A stretch of DNA of 64,000 bases from Nissolia schottii (GCA_003254905.1 QANU01042752.1:509413-573412), one strand, 5' to 3'; positions 1 to 13,326 are shown, counted from the first letter of the stretch. Numbers and translations: made by a program. Notes: generated by a model not told the origin, from the letters alone.

Positions 1-339
1 TAATTGTTACTCTTCCTTCTCCCACTTTCCCAATATCATTGCAGAACAGTAGTTATCATCAACACATCCCCATCAACCTCTTCCTGTTATTGCTCCTCAG
101 AGCAAGTTACCAATGTTACCAACTCACCTCTCTTAATTTATATTCCCTTCCTTCTTCTTTATTTTTCTTGCTATTTTATTTTTATTTTACTTTATTCCTG
201 AATCATGGCTCACCCCAAAAACCAGGGCACCCCTCTCTAAACCCTTAAACGGTATTTGATTATCAATCTTCACACCTCAACCCTTTTAGTTTCCTTCATG
301 ATACATTTTTTCAAAAATCATTTGAGGATTGAATTAAGG

Positions 340-1060
340 ATAATATCATGTCTGGTAATCCTTTTTCTAATGCAGTTGGATGACCTATTCTCTTTGCTGC
401 TATGTGCAATACTTTGTGGTAAACTAGAAATGAGTGGGTGTTTGAGAATGGTAAAACTCACGAGCTAAATGTTGCTAGAAAATCTATAGTACTGACTAGA
501 GAATATCAATAGACTCTCTCAAGTTGCTAGAGTGCTCATATCATGATCCCTCAGTCTCATGTGCGTCACATCTATTGGGAGTCTCCTCCGAGTTGGGTCA
601 AATTGAATGTCGATGGTTCAATGGTTAAATCATGACGCTTCTTTAGCTTGCAACAAGATTATTGGGGACCATAGTGGTATGTATATCTCTTAGCCTTTAG
701 CCTCAACCCTAATTCTTGTTGTCACCTTTGTTGAGCTTTAGAATACCTTTGCTGGCATTTCTTAACCAGTTCATTTGAATTTTCGACATATGATTCTTGA
801 GTTAAACTCCAAGTATGTAACTAATTTTATCCAAATCCCTTCAAATCCCAGCGACCTTTGCTAGCTTTTGGTTAATGCAGATTGAACGTGCACTCTCGTC
901 ATGTCTTCCGAGAAGCTTTAGCATTAGGATTTCAGATTTCATGCTTTAGATGTTGGCTAATAGGTCTGGTGCCTTGTTCCCAATGTAATGGAGGTGTAGT
1001 TTCTTGTCTCTGTTGGGCGTTTTGCCCCATTGTCATTAAAAAAAAAAGAAAAAAAGATGC
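340..1060 (+). pseudogene. Decayed LINE (L1-type) 3' end with RNase H-like remnant
   Basis: The plus strand reads in broken frames through fragments typical of the RNase H-like tail of plant non-LTR retrotransposons. A WESPPSWVKLNVDGSM-like stretch lies near 571-625 and an HVFREALALGF-like stretch near 900-935. Several in-frame stops and frameshifts separate them. The block ends in an A-rich run near 1037-1055, as expected for a LINE 3' end. No intact reading frame remains. Bases 1-339 show nothing I can assign. Confidence 0.6.
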
Positions 1061-1475
1061 AACCATGAAGCAATACTTACAATGAATCCTGCAGTCATTG
1101 AAAATGATCCGTTGTTTAAGGAGTTAACAGTAAAAAATCCCACCAGCTCATCTGTGACAATGAGTCTTCACACAGTTGTCCATGAAAATGTATTTATTTT
1201 ATGCACATTTGCATGTATTTCCTAACCCTGTCTTAACAACAATAACCCAAAAAAAAAAGACATACCAATACATGTCTTATTGCAGTATCATTCGAAACCT
1301 CGTGAAATGAAACAACCTGGTCAGTCATTTTAAGGAGTTGTTGATGACAAAATTGTTAAGCAGCTTCGTTATCCAAAACACTAGTCTTATTTATATAAAT
1401 TAAACGCGCACACTCTAAGATGCAGAGAAGATTTCTTATATACCAAATCATTGATCATTGGCCATGTCAACATCC

Positions 1476-4400
1476 TTATAAGGACTCCGCAAATTGGGAG
1501 GCCTCCAAGTCAAGCTCTTGTCTCATGACACAGTTCATAAACCACTCACTACTAAAAGTTCGTATCCCTTTCTTTGCAGCCATCATTGCTTCTTCTGTAT
1601 CTTCTTCGCATGTCACAAAGATTGTTGTTGACACTTCATTTACTTGTTCGAGCCCACTAATAACCTAATGAAGGAAAAAAAGGAAGATGAGGTCCTAGGA
1701 AAACATAATGTCAACAGATTTTGTTATGTGAATAAGATGTATCATCAAATGCACCCGGAGTGCCACAATATCAGTATACAGAGTTAACAAAATTAATAGT
1801 CAAGCATGATCTTAGATCAAACCAGAAGAGAACAAATTGTCAGACATGAAATGATGAAGTCATTTAAGAAACTCTTTTTTCCAGAATCAAGTTGACTAAA
1901 TTCACTATGTCAACTAAATCTTTTCTGAAAGTAACCAAGCTGTGCACCGCCAAAATAAGTGGAATCTGTGTGGATACTTCATAGCTCTTAAATTTGAAGT
2001 CCAAAGAGTATTGTATATGGTAGATATAATCCATACGTTAAAATGCTTTGTGCTTTTAGCAAATTAAGCATGTCTAAATGATGGGAAATGAAGCAAAGTT
2101 TAAGATTTCTTAAATTCAAATTCCAGTGAAAAATACTAGGACTTACATTACCACCAGCAGACCTCACAATGGCAGACAGTGTTTCAGAAGGAGTTTGGAC
2201 ATGAGCTGCAATGCATACATTATACCCCTTAAACAAAGCATGGGGGCTAGCTTTTGCTAGGAAAACTGCATTTTTTAAATCATATTTGTACTTCAACACA
2301 TAATCCTTATCATTCAGTATGTGAGGCAATTCATCTGCATATTCAATTTTAAAATTTTGTAAGCCATCCGGAACAATAATTAGATTTAGTCATAGACAAG
2401 AGAATTTGGTCTAGCTTACCAACAAATCTTCCTTCACGGAAGCTTTCTTTTAGCCAACTTGATGAGACCACCCAAGCTCTGTGTAGTTACCAACATTTAG
2501 TTGTTATAAATAAACATGATGAATGCGGATAGGGGATACTAATGAATAATACAAACAACTTGGTCAGAATCAAACTACAAAATGTTAAATGCTTTTCACT
2601 GGCAAGGCTCATATATGAAAGATCACAGTTCTTCCACCATCTTAGTATTTTTTAAGGTTTGCCTATGGCACTATGAATGATGATTCTTTTCTTAGCCAGT
2701 TTCCACTACATTACAAATCTGTGATAAAAGAAATGAACAATATGTAAAGGCAATTGTAAGTTGCACTATCTGATTTTTCTTCGCTCAGTGAAATGATCAT
2801 CCGATGGAGGCTTTTTAGCATTTTCCAGAGTAGGGTACAGTGTTTAGTAGGAAATATTCTCTTGATCCACAGAACTGACCTTCGAACATACCCCAATAAG
2901 AGAAAGGATTCGTTTTTGCAAGCAACTATTATCTTCAGTAAAATGCTTGAGCTACAAATATCCACCATCCTACTTTAGTGACATAAATGTATACAACTGA
3001 AATTTTAAGAAAAACAATTCAAGAAAGTTGAAGGTTCAGAAAAAGTAATGGCTCTGGCTAAGATGGCAAGTTATGTTCCAATGGCTCAAAATCAATAAAG
3101 GGAACTTAAAAGTAGATCGGGCAAATGTGCCAGTCCAGGAAACATAAGAAAATTTTGAAATATTCAACGAAATAAATTGGGAAAAGGATATTTGCCTTGT
3201 TCAAGTGCATGAGATGAGAAAATGCTGTGAAAACCTGGAGATGCCAAGATTTCAATTACAATACTTTCAGTATGAAGCTATGCATGCTAATGTTCTAGAA
3301 TTAAAAGTTCGAACCTACCCAGAGCAGAGTGCGGTGCAGAAATTCAGAGTTTTCCTTGCTTTTCCAGTGACAACATGTGTGGTCATGCTTCCATCATAGG
3401 CAACAGTTCCACCAAGGTCTTCAATCACCTATATTTAAAACAAAACTCAAATCGCTGTTTACTTCCAAAAAAGAAAATGGACCTCAGCATGTGATATCCC
3501 ATTACTACGATAAAATATTTCAATGCTTCAAATTAGCCCATAAACCAATCCTTAAAAAGAAATAATATTTATACGTTCAAAAGGATCAGGTCAAGTCTCT
3601 AGATAAAAGGAAAAATAGAAAATAAACACCAAATGCTAGCCATCAGTTCGCAAATAAAGCATTTAATAATTTCTATGGTAGTTAAACGCACCTTTATAAG
3701 CTGTGTTTTCTTAGTATCATCAGCAATATTCATTAACATGATTCTGAAGCATTGTTTAGTTGCTGGCAGTTCCTTGTTGATGGGAGCTTCTAATTGCACA
3801 CGACCCCCCATACATTTTTCAGAAATTATTTCAGTCAAAGGATCAACATGAGGGACTTCCAGAAAACAAGGATTGGACCTATCAGCCTCTGAGGTAAAAC
3901 CCCAGCTGGAATCTGATTGACAGTCAACCAACTGGCTTCCCTTCACTCTTTTCGACTTCAACGAGGATATAGAGGCTTCCCAGGCCCTTTTTTCACCTTT
4001 TGTAGATTGAACGCAATGTTTCACATTATCATCAATTCCATCCTGTGAACATTCTGTGCCAGTGGCCTGTCTGTCATCATTTGCTCTGGCAAAAGGAACA
4101 ATGTCACTGCAGCAGTGCTCATGATTGTGACTGTCTGACCCTGTTCATATTGTAAGAGATCACAATTAACATAAAGCAAAACATCAAATCGTCGTTATAA
4201 AAGATCTTTTATTTATGTTATAATTCCCAAATATAACCATTAGCAAATAGTCCCAATAGAGAGTGTGTGAGACAGATAGATCAATGCACTACCACAAAAT
4301 TTGTCACATTTGCTTGGAGATCCATCTTTCATCAAAGCTCCAGCTTGACTTTTATATGTATTTTCTGTTCTATGGGATGATGGATTTGAAAAGTTCAAAT

Positions 4401-7400
4401 CAGCGTGTAACTCTCCTGCACATTCAACCCGCTCATTTTCAGCAATGGCGGATGTCAAGGAATTCTGATGAAGCTGTGAGGGGAGACACTTCATAGACTT
4501 GGCTGCATCACCTGAGGATTCCTTCCTTAGATGGCAAACCATGAGAGTTGAACCACCAGGAAAGCATAATGATTTGCGAATACCAGCTTTTACAGGTAAC
4601 CTGCGGGCTCTACCTTTGGTGCCCACCTGTGCTATTGATACAAAACCCTGAACTTGCAATCAAAACGAAACCTTAGAACATCAGAACTATAGGAGCATCT
4701 TTTACAGGAATGAAAATTGTGGTTCTAAATAAGAAAAATTGTCTTGAAATCATTGAATATTTATCTTATAATGTAGTAACAGACCTCTTTGAATAATGTT
4801 AATTTTATTCACAACAATACAGAAATATGTAACTGAAAACACAACCAAAAAATGTAATCCTTGCAATGATGATTGCATGTGTATCAAGTATTCCAAACTC
4901 ACATATGCATTCATACAATAAAAACAAACAACCCAAGAAAAGACTCTATGATCAGGTTCAAGCCTCCAGACAAATTTAATTTATAAATCACCTGTTTAAG
5001 CCAAAATCCTTCAGATTCTTTGTCTCCCCAACAGAAAATAGTACGAATACCAATATTTTGAAGTCTCTTCTGTAGCTCTATAAACAACAGACAACCAAAA
5101 CCCTGCAGGATATAAACTAATAATTAAGAGAAATAAACCTTAATCTGAGACAGAAATTATACTGTTCTTTACTTGAGTACAGAACCATATGAATACACAG
5201 ACATACAAGAAGGACAATTATGAAAAGGATGAATATGCCATATAAGTTGCTACAGTTCAATAAAATTTGATTGAGACGCACATATATGCAGAGAAACAAC
5301 AGCCAAACATTATATATGTCTTGAGACTTCTTTAAGAAGCATCATTTTTGCATCAAGGTGAAAAGGTTCAAATAAGTCCCAAACCAAAGTTCTTGGAAAC
5401 AAGATGACCATGAAAGTTTTCACTATGTAGTTTGTACTAATCCCATTTACCAAAACTGAGTCATGAAGGTATCTCCAATCTACTTAACTTCATTTAAAAA
5501 GATAGACAAACAAGCAAATTTAATTGGAACTTGGAAGTTTGGATTAAAGCAGTGGCTTTATATTAAATCTTGTAACCAAAAAAAAAAAAAAAAAAAACTG
5601 TTTCTGTAATTAACCATTGCAAGTTTATTTCCTAAAACTGACCACAGAAATGACATTTTCAATAAAAAGCTGAAGTAAAGAAAAAAATGTAGATAGTAGA
5701 ATATACCTTCCGTTGATACATTGCACTGACAGCTGCAAGAGGAATCTCTGCATATTCTGTATCTGCAGGGATGATTTGATACGTAACTGCAGCAATAACC
5801 TGTAAAATGACATGAATTAATCGATCATGTGCTAAGACATTGTTGTACATATACTTTTATATTTATCTAATTTCCACCAATAAGCACAGTTTTAGGAGAT
5901 TATAAGAAAAAGAATTTTTCTTTTCAAAATTTCAAAGCCCCAAACACCCAATTACATATAAACATAATCCATGAAAAATTTCCCCCATTTTTACCCCTGT
6001 ACCAAACTTACCCTAAGATAAAAGTTTAGCAGAGATTTAATCTGGCCTATCCTCAAAAAATGTCAGCCCACTTGTAGAACCAACACACTCTACCAATGAT
6101 GACTAAATACATTCTGTATTTCAATACACATAAAAAGACTAAAGAATCTTGGGGCTACAAACAATAGGCTTTCCTTTTAAGAAAGGGAGACAGGCTTTAC
6201 TATAACATGTGAATGTACTATGACCGGAAGCATTTTTCATAAATTTTAAGAATAGTGGAGCATAGTTTACTTATGGCTGCACAATAAAAGACCACAGAAT
6301 GCAGTCCTGAAGAAGTTATTGTATATACTGAGCAGAAAGTAGCAGTACGCGAGACAGTTCTCCACTTGATAAAAACATGCCCTTAAATTTGTTACAGAAG
6401 TACAGCCATCTACCAAGCTTACCTTTCCAGAATTTCCAACAGAACTGGATTTCAGAAGTAGTGTACGGTATTTCCTGCAGATACAAGCCAGTAAGGAAAA
6501 AAATTGTCAGAATAAGCATAAGCATTGTTAATAAAATAGTAGCAATGCTACCATTGAAGCTATAAAAAAAATTGAGAAGTATCTAATACCCATTAGTCAC
6601 ACATCTTTCAAGAAACTTTGATTGCTTTCCTGTATTAGCAGCATAATTCATTCCAGGTAGCTCTGTCATATACATCTGCAACACTTCCTGCAAACCCATT
6701 TACATAGAGACATTCAGAGATTTAATAGGAGAGTGAAGAGAAGTGGAGAACAGGTGCAGCAAGCAAGGATAGGGTGTTACCTGAAGGTAGGATTTGCTAA
6801 TTCCATCGTCATCTTTAGGACTAAGAAGCATGAACTCGTGTTCTATACAAATTATAAAGCAAATAGGAAATGTCATTATTAACAAATAATCTGAAAGCCT
6901 ATAAACGCGTCAACGAAATTGTCGCCTGTAGTCGTCTCTGCATCGGTTGCGACAACAATACTGCATTTTCCCATAATTTTTAGCAATCTTAACAGAAACT
7001 TATTACTATGATCATTTCCACAAATTGTGCGTGTTTACATGAAAAAATCGACATCAAAATCACACGGAAACATAAACCAATTACCTCTATCCTCGGAATT
7101 TTTATTCTCAGAAGCATTTTTACGGTTTGTAGACACGTCATTGGCCACTGCTTAAAGGGGGACGAAAACAAAAATAACCCAAACAAAAAAGAGTAAAATA
7201 GAATCAAACCGAACAGTGGTTCTTAAGATATATGAAGAAAAAAAAACGAGCATTGTCGAATACCTGACACTATAATCTTGCCGCTTCTTGGGAAAGACAA
7301 TACGGTGGCGTTTGAATCGGATTTGCAGGTGAAGTTGGTGGCCTCGATCGTAATCTCGCAGTTACCTGAGAAATGAGAGTGTGAGAATCGAGGTTAGAAA

Positions 7401-7480
7401 TGCAAAGAGTTGAATTCTAGGGTTCGCGAATCTTCACCGATGGAGATTGGAGTTGAAGAAGGTTTTCGCTTTGGCGCCAT
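1476..7480 (-). CDS. GNAT acetyltransferase with C-terminal BRCT region, 14 exons
   Basis: Start codon at 7480 (protein begins MAPKRKPSSTPISIG); stop at 1476-1478. Approximate exons, in transcript order: 7480-7436, 7369-7264, 7150-7084, 6846-6780, 6689-6592, 6476-6422, 5801-5707, 5104-4992, 4649-4292, 4140-3692, 3428-3319, 2479-2421, 2332-2149 and 1662-1476. The exons at 5801-5707 and 5104-4992 encode a GNAT core: a beta strand rich in V/I/A, then RKGFG-type acetyl-CoA loop residues, and a later GFWLKQGF segment. A polar, probably disordered linker follows. The last four exons match BRCT folds: a GG(T)VAYDGSMTTHVV-like strand, an AWVVSSSWL helix with the conserved Trp, and a second unit ending in FSSEWFMNCV. 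Inferred role: nuclear acetyltransferase that reads phosphoproteins in chromatin or DNA-damage signalling. An Arabidopsis relative is, I believe, AT2G41450. Junction phases were checked at the first exon boundary and across the BRCT exons; middle junctions are less certain. Confidence 0.85.
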
Positions 7481-7936
7481 TTTGTTTTTGTTTCGGTTTT
7501 ACTTGGCGATTGAACTTATATAGAAGCTGAAGGAAGTGGCGGTTCAACAATTTTCATTTCCATTTTAAAATCATCGGAATTTACGCATCCTTAATTAATT
7601 ATAAATTTATATTATTAAAAAAAATACTCAATTCCTATAAAAGATTTTATCTACCCATCGAAAATTAATATTTTGATGATGCAATCTTTTACCATTAATT
7701 AAAAAATAGTAAAGCGCATAAGACTTAAGAGAGTTCATTCCGCTGTTTTAAAGCCCAAAACAAGAGCTGGGCCGAACGAGCTGGCGGGTTAAAAATGATA
7801 CTTGTAAAATGCAGCCAAATCATCCATTCTTCTTTCCTTCTTCACTCCCCACTCGAGTGTTATACGGAGATTCCTTCTGCAGAAGTTGGACCAGATTATC
7901 TCTTTGTTTCGCTTCATCCGTTGAATTATTGAAGCC
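7481..7936. promoter_or_regulatory. Divergent promoter between GNAT-BRCT gene and BPG2
   Basis: Only 456 bp separate the two start codons, so both genes must share this region. On the BPG2 side, AGCCCA (7752-7757) and TGGGCC (7768-7773) lie 11 bp apart in opposite senses. These are Site II (TGGGCY) elements bound by TCP factors and are common in front of plant growth and organelle-translation genes. An AT-rich tract (7560-7720) fills the centre. No convincing TATA box was assigned to either gene. Confidence 0.6.
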
Positions 7937-10900
7937 ATGTCTCTCTCGTTGTACACATTTCTGGTTCCTTCTCCCTTTCCCACCACCAAGAAGCTCATCT
8001 CCAACAACGTTCGCCATTTCACAGGTAAAGCCCATTTCAATTGTGTTTTAGTTTCTCTGCACAACCCTCTTATTTCTCCGACACTCATTTGCCTGAAACG
8101 TCGTTTTCGCATGACCCGAGTGTAGATAACAGTGTGCGCTCTGAGAAAGTACCTTCCTTTATTGCTACTTTTGCTGTAAACGGCAGCTCCACCGCCCAAA
8201 CAACACAGAAGGGCCCCCCGAGAATCACGCCCAGGAGAGATGGTAGGAACACGTTTCTGAGCGAGGGGAGAGACGAGGACGAAACTCGTGGGCCCATTTG
8301 CCCTGGTTGTGGGGTCTTCATGCAAGATGAAGAGCCTAACCTTCCTGGGTACTACCAACAAAGGAAGGTGAAAGTGGAAGATGAGATTTTGGATGAGGTT
8401 GATGGCTTTGATGATGATGAAGGAGATAATGATAAGGATTATGATGATGATGATGATGATGATGAAGTGGGGTTTTTGGATGGCAGTGAGAATAAGCTTG
8501 AAGGAGATGATGAGGGGTTACAAGATGAGTTTGATTGGGATTCTGATGAGTGGGAAGATAAGTTGCTGGGGGAAGAGGATGATGATAAGTTGGATTTGGA
8601 TGGGTTCGCGCCTGCTGGGGTTGGGTATGGTAGCATTACTGAGGAGATCCTGCAAAGGAGGAATAAGAAGAAGGTGTCGAAGGCCGAGAAGAAGAAGATG
8701 GCTAGGGAAGCTGAGAAGGTGAAAGAAGAGGTTACCGTGTGTGCTAGGTGCCATTCATTGAGGAATTACGGGCAGGTGAAGAACCAGACGGCCGAGAATT
8801 TGATACCTGATTTCGATTTTGATAGGTTGATTTCCACTCGGCTGATGAATCCTTCCGGCAATGGCAGTGCTACTGTTGTTATCATGGTTGTGGATTGTGT
8901 TGATTTTGATGGTTCTTTCCCTAGGACGGCTTCTAAGTCGTTGTTCAAGGCATTGGAAAGAATACATGATAAGTCGAAGCAGGGGAAGAAACTGCCGAAG
9001 CTTGTTCTTGTGGCAACAAAGGTTGATCTCCTTCCATCCCAAGTTTCTCCTACAAGGTTGGATAGATGGGTTAGACACCGAGCAAGCTCTGCTGGAGCAC
9101 CTAAGTTAAGCGGGGTTTATATGGTGAGTTCTCATAAGGATTTAGGTATAAGGAATTTGTTGTCCTTCATAAAGGAATTGGCTGGTCCTCGTGGGAATGT
9201 GTGGGTGATCGGAGCTCAGAATGCTGGGAAGTCTACTCTAATCAATGCATTCTCGAAGAAAGAAGGAGCTAAAGTTACGAAGCTCACAGAAGCTCCAATT
9301 CCGGGGACGACACTTGGGATCTTGAGAATTGGAGGAATTTTGTCTGCTAAGACTAAGATGTTTGACACTCCAGGGCTCTTGCATCCCTATTTAATGTCAA
9401 TGAGATTGAACCGGGACGAGCAAAAGATGGTTGAGATACGAAAGGAACTTCGGCCTCGGTCATATAGGATTAAGGCAAGATATTTATTGCCATATTTGTT
9501 CTCTATCTTGGATGTAAAGTTCAGGGTGTTTTCCTTTTCTTGCATAGATTATATGTTTCCTTTCTGCACCTTCATCAGTTTAAAGCCAACAGAAATGAAA
9601 AAATATTTATATAATTTAAATATTATTTGTTCACTTCATTGGAATTCTGGCCATTATTTGGTATCTGAAGATTTTGAACCAATATGTTTAATCCTGGCCA
9701 TTGTTTGGTATCTGAAGATTCTGAACCAAGAATATGGTTATTGAATCGAGATTGCAATACTTTTGGCATTAGTATGTATACTTCAGAAATGGAGATGTGG
9801 TTAGAATCTTACATACTTGTTGTAACTTACAGGTAGGGCAGGCTGTTCATATTGGTGGCTTGACAAGACTTGGCCTTATTGAAGCTTCTGTTGAAACAAT
9901 ATATGTGACCGTTTGGGCATCTCCAAATGTTTCTCTACACATGGGGAAAGTAGAAAATGCCGATGAGGTTTGGAGTAATCATGTTGGTGTCAGGTTGCAG
10001 GTAAGCATCTTTCTGTTTTCTTGCCAAGTTAAACATGACTCGATCAATAATTTTAGCGTTATACTTTGTTCTACTGAGGTTTGAAACTGCATTTTGCCAG
10101 AGCTTGGCATCTATGTTTCAGTTGATTAATTTGATCATTCACACCAGAGTCTATCAACTCCACCCTAATAGATTCAAGTAGCCATTATGATCTATATAAG
10201 CTAACTATGAAGCTTCAGTTCAATCAAGTTTCGTTGGAAAAGAGGATTTCTTACATGAAACAATTATAATTGATTATTTAACCTTTTTCCTGCTTCCTTA
10301 TAGTGTTTGGTCTTTGATGCAACCTTGATAGAAAAGAAGAATTGGTCCGGTCTCTATAGGTTATACTTCAGTGCATATAGCAACAATCTAACAAGAAGTA
10401 TATCATTAGCTTTTTCTTCTCTCTTTTTTTGACAAGAGGGGGGATGCGCTTGTACATGTGTGAGTTTTGAGCACTATAAGCAGTCATTTCTTTCTGGCCA
10501 TTGTGAGCAATTGAGAAAGGTTGGAATCATCTTTGCTTGGCTAATCAAACTTCAATATTCCTTTAAGACTTGCTGAATTTAATATATTGAAACAAAGTGA
10601 CATTTGAATGTCCAAAAAATTTAAAACCTGTTGTTTAGAAAAAGGGAGGACTTTCTATTAAACTATTCTTAAACTATTCCGAAACAGCCATACAACTGTG
10701 CTCAATTTAAAATACCTGGAACAAGGAAACTGCCACTCTGTGATTAAGATTGTAATTTTAGATGTTTGAATCTGAAGGAGCTTAGTGCTGCCTTAAAAGA
10801 TGAGTAGTATCTCTGATGGATTTGCTTGAGCAGTCATGGCAATAATGAGTGACTGAAGTGAACCTAAATTTGGTTATTTTGGTGATACATGACCGGCTTC

Positions 10901-12246
10901 TTGAGTTGGAAATTATGAGAGATTTGATTGTTAAAATGTCTGCCATCTGCAAGGGGAGGGAACCCTTCGAGGTTTGAGCAGTGTAAACATCAAAATGGGG
11001 ATAGTAAACCCTTTTAATTCTTCAAAGGTAGGCCTTGGTTTCATTAATTGGATTTGCCTCTGACAATTGGCTATAAAATGCCATGTCTTTGTTAGATTAC
11101 AAAGTTTTAACCTTGAGGCATTTTGATTTGAGTTTACTCTGCAAAGAAATGCTCTGGTGCAAAAACATCTCTTCCGTGGGGAATAGGATGAAAAGCTAAT
11201 GTTAGTTGTAGTGTAACTTTTTGGTAGTTGAGGATAAGATAGTTTACCTTTGAAGATCATTTATTACTTCTCTTTTTTCTGCGTGGATGGCAGCTTCCAA
11301 GTGCTTGTTTTTTATTTGCAAATCATCAGCAAGGATTATTTATCGTTTCTTATTCCTTATTCCAACTGCTAGAAGCCCATGGTATTCATTTTGCGAATTT
11401 TATTTTATTTGTTTTTTAAACTCTGCATACTGTTAGGTTGTTAGGGTTATAGTTTTTTTTATTTTAATTAGGTTCCACATTGTGCATTCACAAGTTTTTA
11501 GGTTTAGTTGGTTCATATCAGTAGGGTTAGGTTGCAAGTTAGGATTGGAGTCTTGAAGAAATATGTTATACACTGGCTTGTTAGTTGTTTCTAATTTAAA
11601 TAAATAAGTAGGTCCTCTCATGTTGAATTTTATGTGACCTCGTGTGATCGCTCTCTTGCCATTAATTCTCTTATGCCATATGTCATGCATAATTCATAAG
11701 TCTCACCTTCTAAATCAATGACAAGATATCACAAACATAATAAGGTCACGTGAAAAATCAACATGAGTGGATCCATTTCCATATAACCTTATAAAACAAA
11801 AGTGTGTTCTACTCTTCAATTTCTTGAAGTACATGTCTAATTGTCCTCTAATTTTATCTCATTTTTTATTCCCATTTCAGCCTCCCATTGGCAATGACCG
11901 TGTTGCTGAATTAGGCACATGGCAAGAGAGGGAAGTAAAACTGTCTGGATCTAGCTGGGATGTCAACAGCATTGACATAGCAATAGCTGGCTTGGGTTGG
12001 TATTCTCTGGGTTTCAAAGGTGAAGCAACCATGAAACTGTGGACCTTTGATGGTGTTGAAGTAACTTTGAGGGAACCTTTGGTCCTTGACCGGGCCCCAT
12101 CCCTCGAGAAGCCTGGTTTCTGGTTACCAAAAGCCATCTCTGATGCAATTGGCAACCAAACTAAACTTGAAGCTCAAAGAAGGAAGAAACTTGAAGAAGA
12201 CCAAGATGCAGAATTTGTAGGGGCAGGGACAGAGCTATCAGCTTGA
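7937..12246 (+). CDS. BPG2: Chloroplast YqeH-type circularly permuted GTPase (BPG2), 3 exons
   Basis: Exons 7937-9474, 9833-10000 and 11881-12246; about 690 residues, close to the 660 or so of Arabidopsis BPG2. It acts in plastid rRNA processing and ribosome assembly. Seen in order: a Ser/Thr-rich transit-peptide-like N terminus; CPGCG (about residue 121) and CARCH (about 268), the paired CxxC zinc site; a long Asp/Glu tract between them; then G motifs in permuted order G4 TKVD (about 364), G1 GAQNAGKST (about 425), G3 DTPG (about 476). The C-terminal part keeps family blocks such as LGTWQEREV and PGFWLPKAI. The downstream junctions are all in phase. Odd: the ATG at 7937 is one frame off the main frame. 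Exon 1 is 1538 bp (not a multiple of three), the upstream frame stops near 8123, and the main frame has a stop at 8026. One missing base in this stretch would reconcile them; a 26-bp intron is too short. Confidence 0.93.
8441..8465 (+). repeat. Coding (GAT)n repeat encoding poly-Asp
   Basis: About eight GAT/ATG-phase triplets run inside BPG2 exon 1 and encode an Asp run within the longer acidic linker (roughly 8380-8600). The linker lies between the two halves of the zinc site. Length variation here would change the protein without shifting frame. Confidence 0.9.
9475..9832 (+). other. GC-AG intron in BPG2
   Basis: The conserved protein runs RPRSYRIK then VGQAVHIGG. The only in-phase junction places the donor at AAG|GCAAGA (GC at 9475-9476) and the acceptor at TTACAG|GTAGGG (9832/9833). 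No GT donor gives the conserved protein in frame. The rest of the donor (AAG before, AAGA after) fits the strong consensus usual for GC donors. Confidence 0.8.
9644..9737 (+). repeat. 47-bp tandem duplication in BPG2 intron 1
   Basis: Two adjacent units with a 47-bp offset share a TGGCCATTRTTTGGTATCTG core and the following AGATTYTGAACCAA. They differ at only a few positions, so the duplication is fairly recent. Confidence 0.85.
10001..11880 (+). other. Large second intron of BPG2
   Basis: A 1.88-kb intron with donor CAG|GTAAGC and acceptor TTTCAG|CCTCCC, both in phase 0. I saw no coding segment or clear transposon inside it. Confidence 0.85.
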
Positions 12247-13326
12247 ACAGAATTGAATTGATTTGCCAAGAGGGTCTTCGTTAAGGATGGAAATATAACT
12301 TGATTAACGTGTTGCAGAGGCAATAGCATGATTGTTACGAGTTTTTGTGTGAGACCCATCACCAACTTACAGAGATAAATATGCTTAAGTACCCTTGTTG
12401 TTTAGATGTCACAGTCGAGGATTATGTATTTTTGAGATGAGTCGCAAGACTTGCGTCCTTTATGCACATACATATATAAGGATGGTTGGTAGAATTTCAA
12501 ATTTTATAATGTATGATATAGCCTTTGGGAGGGACAGAAAAGAGAAAGGAAGTGTCAGAATACATTTATTATTGGCCGATTAATTACTCTTGATGAAGGT
12601 GTGATACCCCTTTTTAGCTATAGCTATGCCATGTGTTAATGGTGTTGTACCCCTTTTTTCTATTAACAGATTGAGATGTGAAAAATATTCTTGCATTATT
12701 TGTATTTGTATGATTTAAGTGTGATAATATATATATATATATATATTAGATAAAATTTTAATTTCAATGACGTCCAAACTTCAAAGAGATAACATCCATA
12801 GATTAATACGTGCATGTTGCACAATGTTTGGCACATAAATAAAATACAAATAACATCTTTCTTATTATAATATATTCTGATACGCATGACAATGAGAGAC
12901 GAATTGAGAGTCTGAAACATTCAGCAGCCGGTGTATACCCGTACAACAAATTTGGCTAATTAGAATTTAGAAGTTGAATGCGTCCATTTTCATGATTAGG
13001 TAAAAAAAAAAAAACCCGTCGGAAGACAAACCCTGACAGAAGAAAAAATCTTTTTGTCATTTTCGTAATTTTGAACACTTGTAGCAGCTGTTACAACATC
13101 AGTACATGAGATATTTTTCACATTTTTTTCTTCTTCTCTTCCTTCCCCGTTTACAAAGATATTTAGGTAAACGCAGAGAAGTTGGAGGAACCTTGCCTAT
13201 ACATGAGTTACAGAAGGTTAAAGCTAGAGATAAACATTGGTACGCTAGCTAAATGATCGCAAGCTAAGCGGCGCATTTAGCGTGTTTTGCTAGATGTGTT
13301 GCAAGCTCCATCTCTGGCTCATGCAG
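12247..13326. other. Convergent 3' intergenic region between BPG2 and ERD15
   Basis: This holds the 3' ends of both genes. A short (AT)n run lies near 12727-12745 and an A run near 13002. No other gene or element was recognised. Confidence 0.6.

Noticed and set aside
8025..8050. A 26-bp intron to fix the BPG2 frame
   Set aside because: It has GT and AG ends but is far below the minimum size of plant introns.
8381..8754. Met-rich and Ser-rich frames in other phases
   Set aside because: They are shadows of the (GAT)n tract in BPG2.
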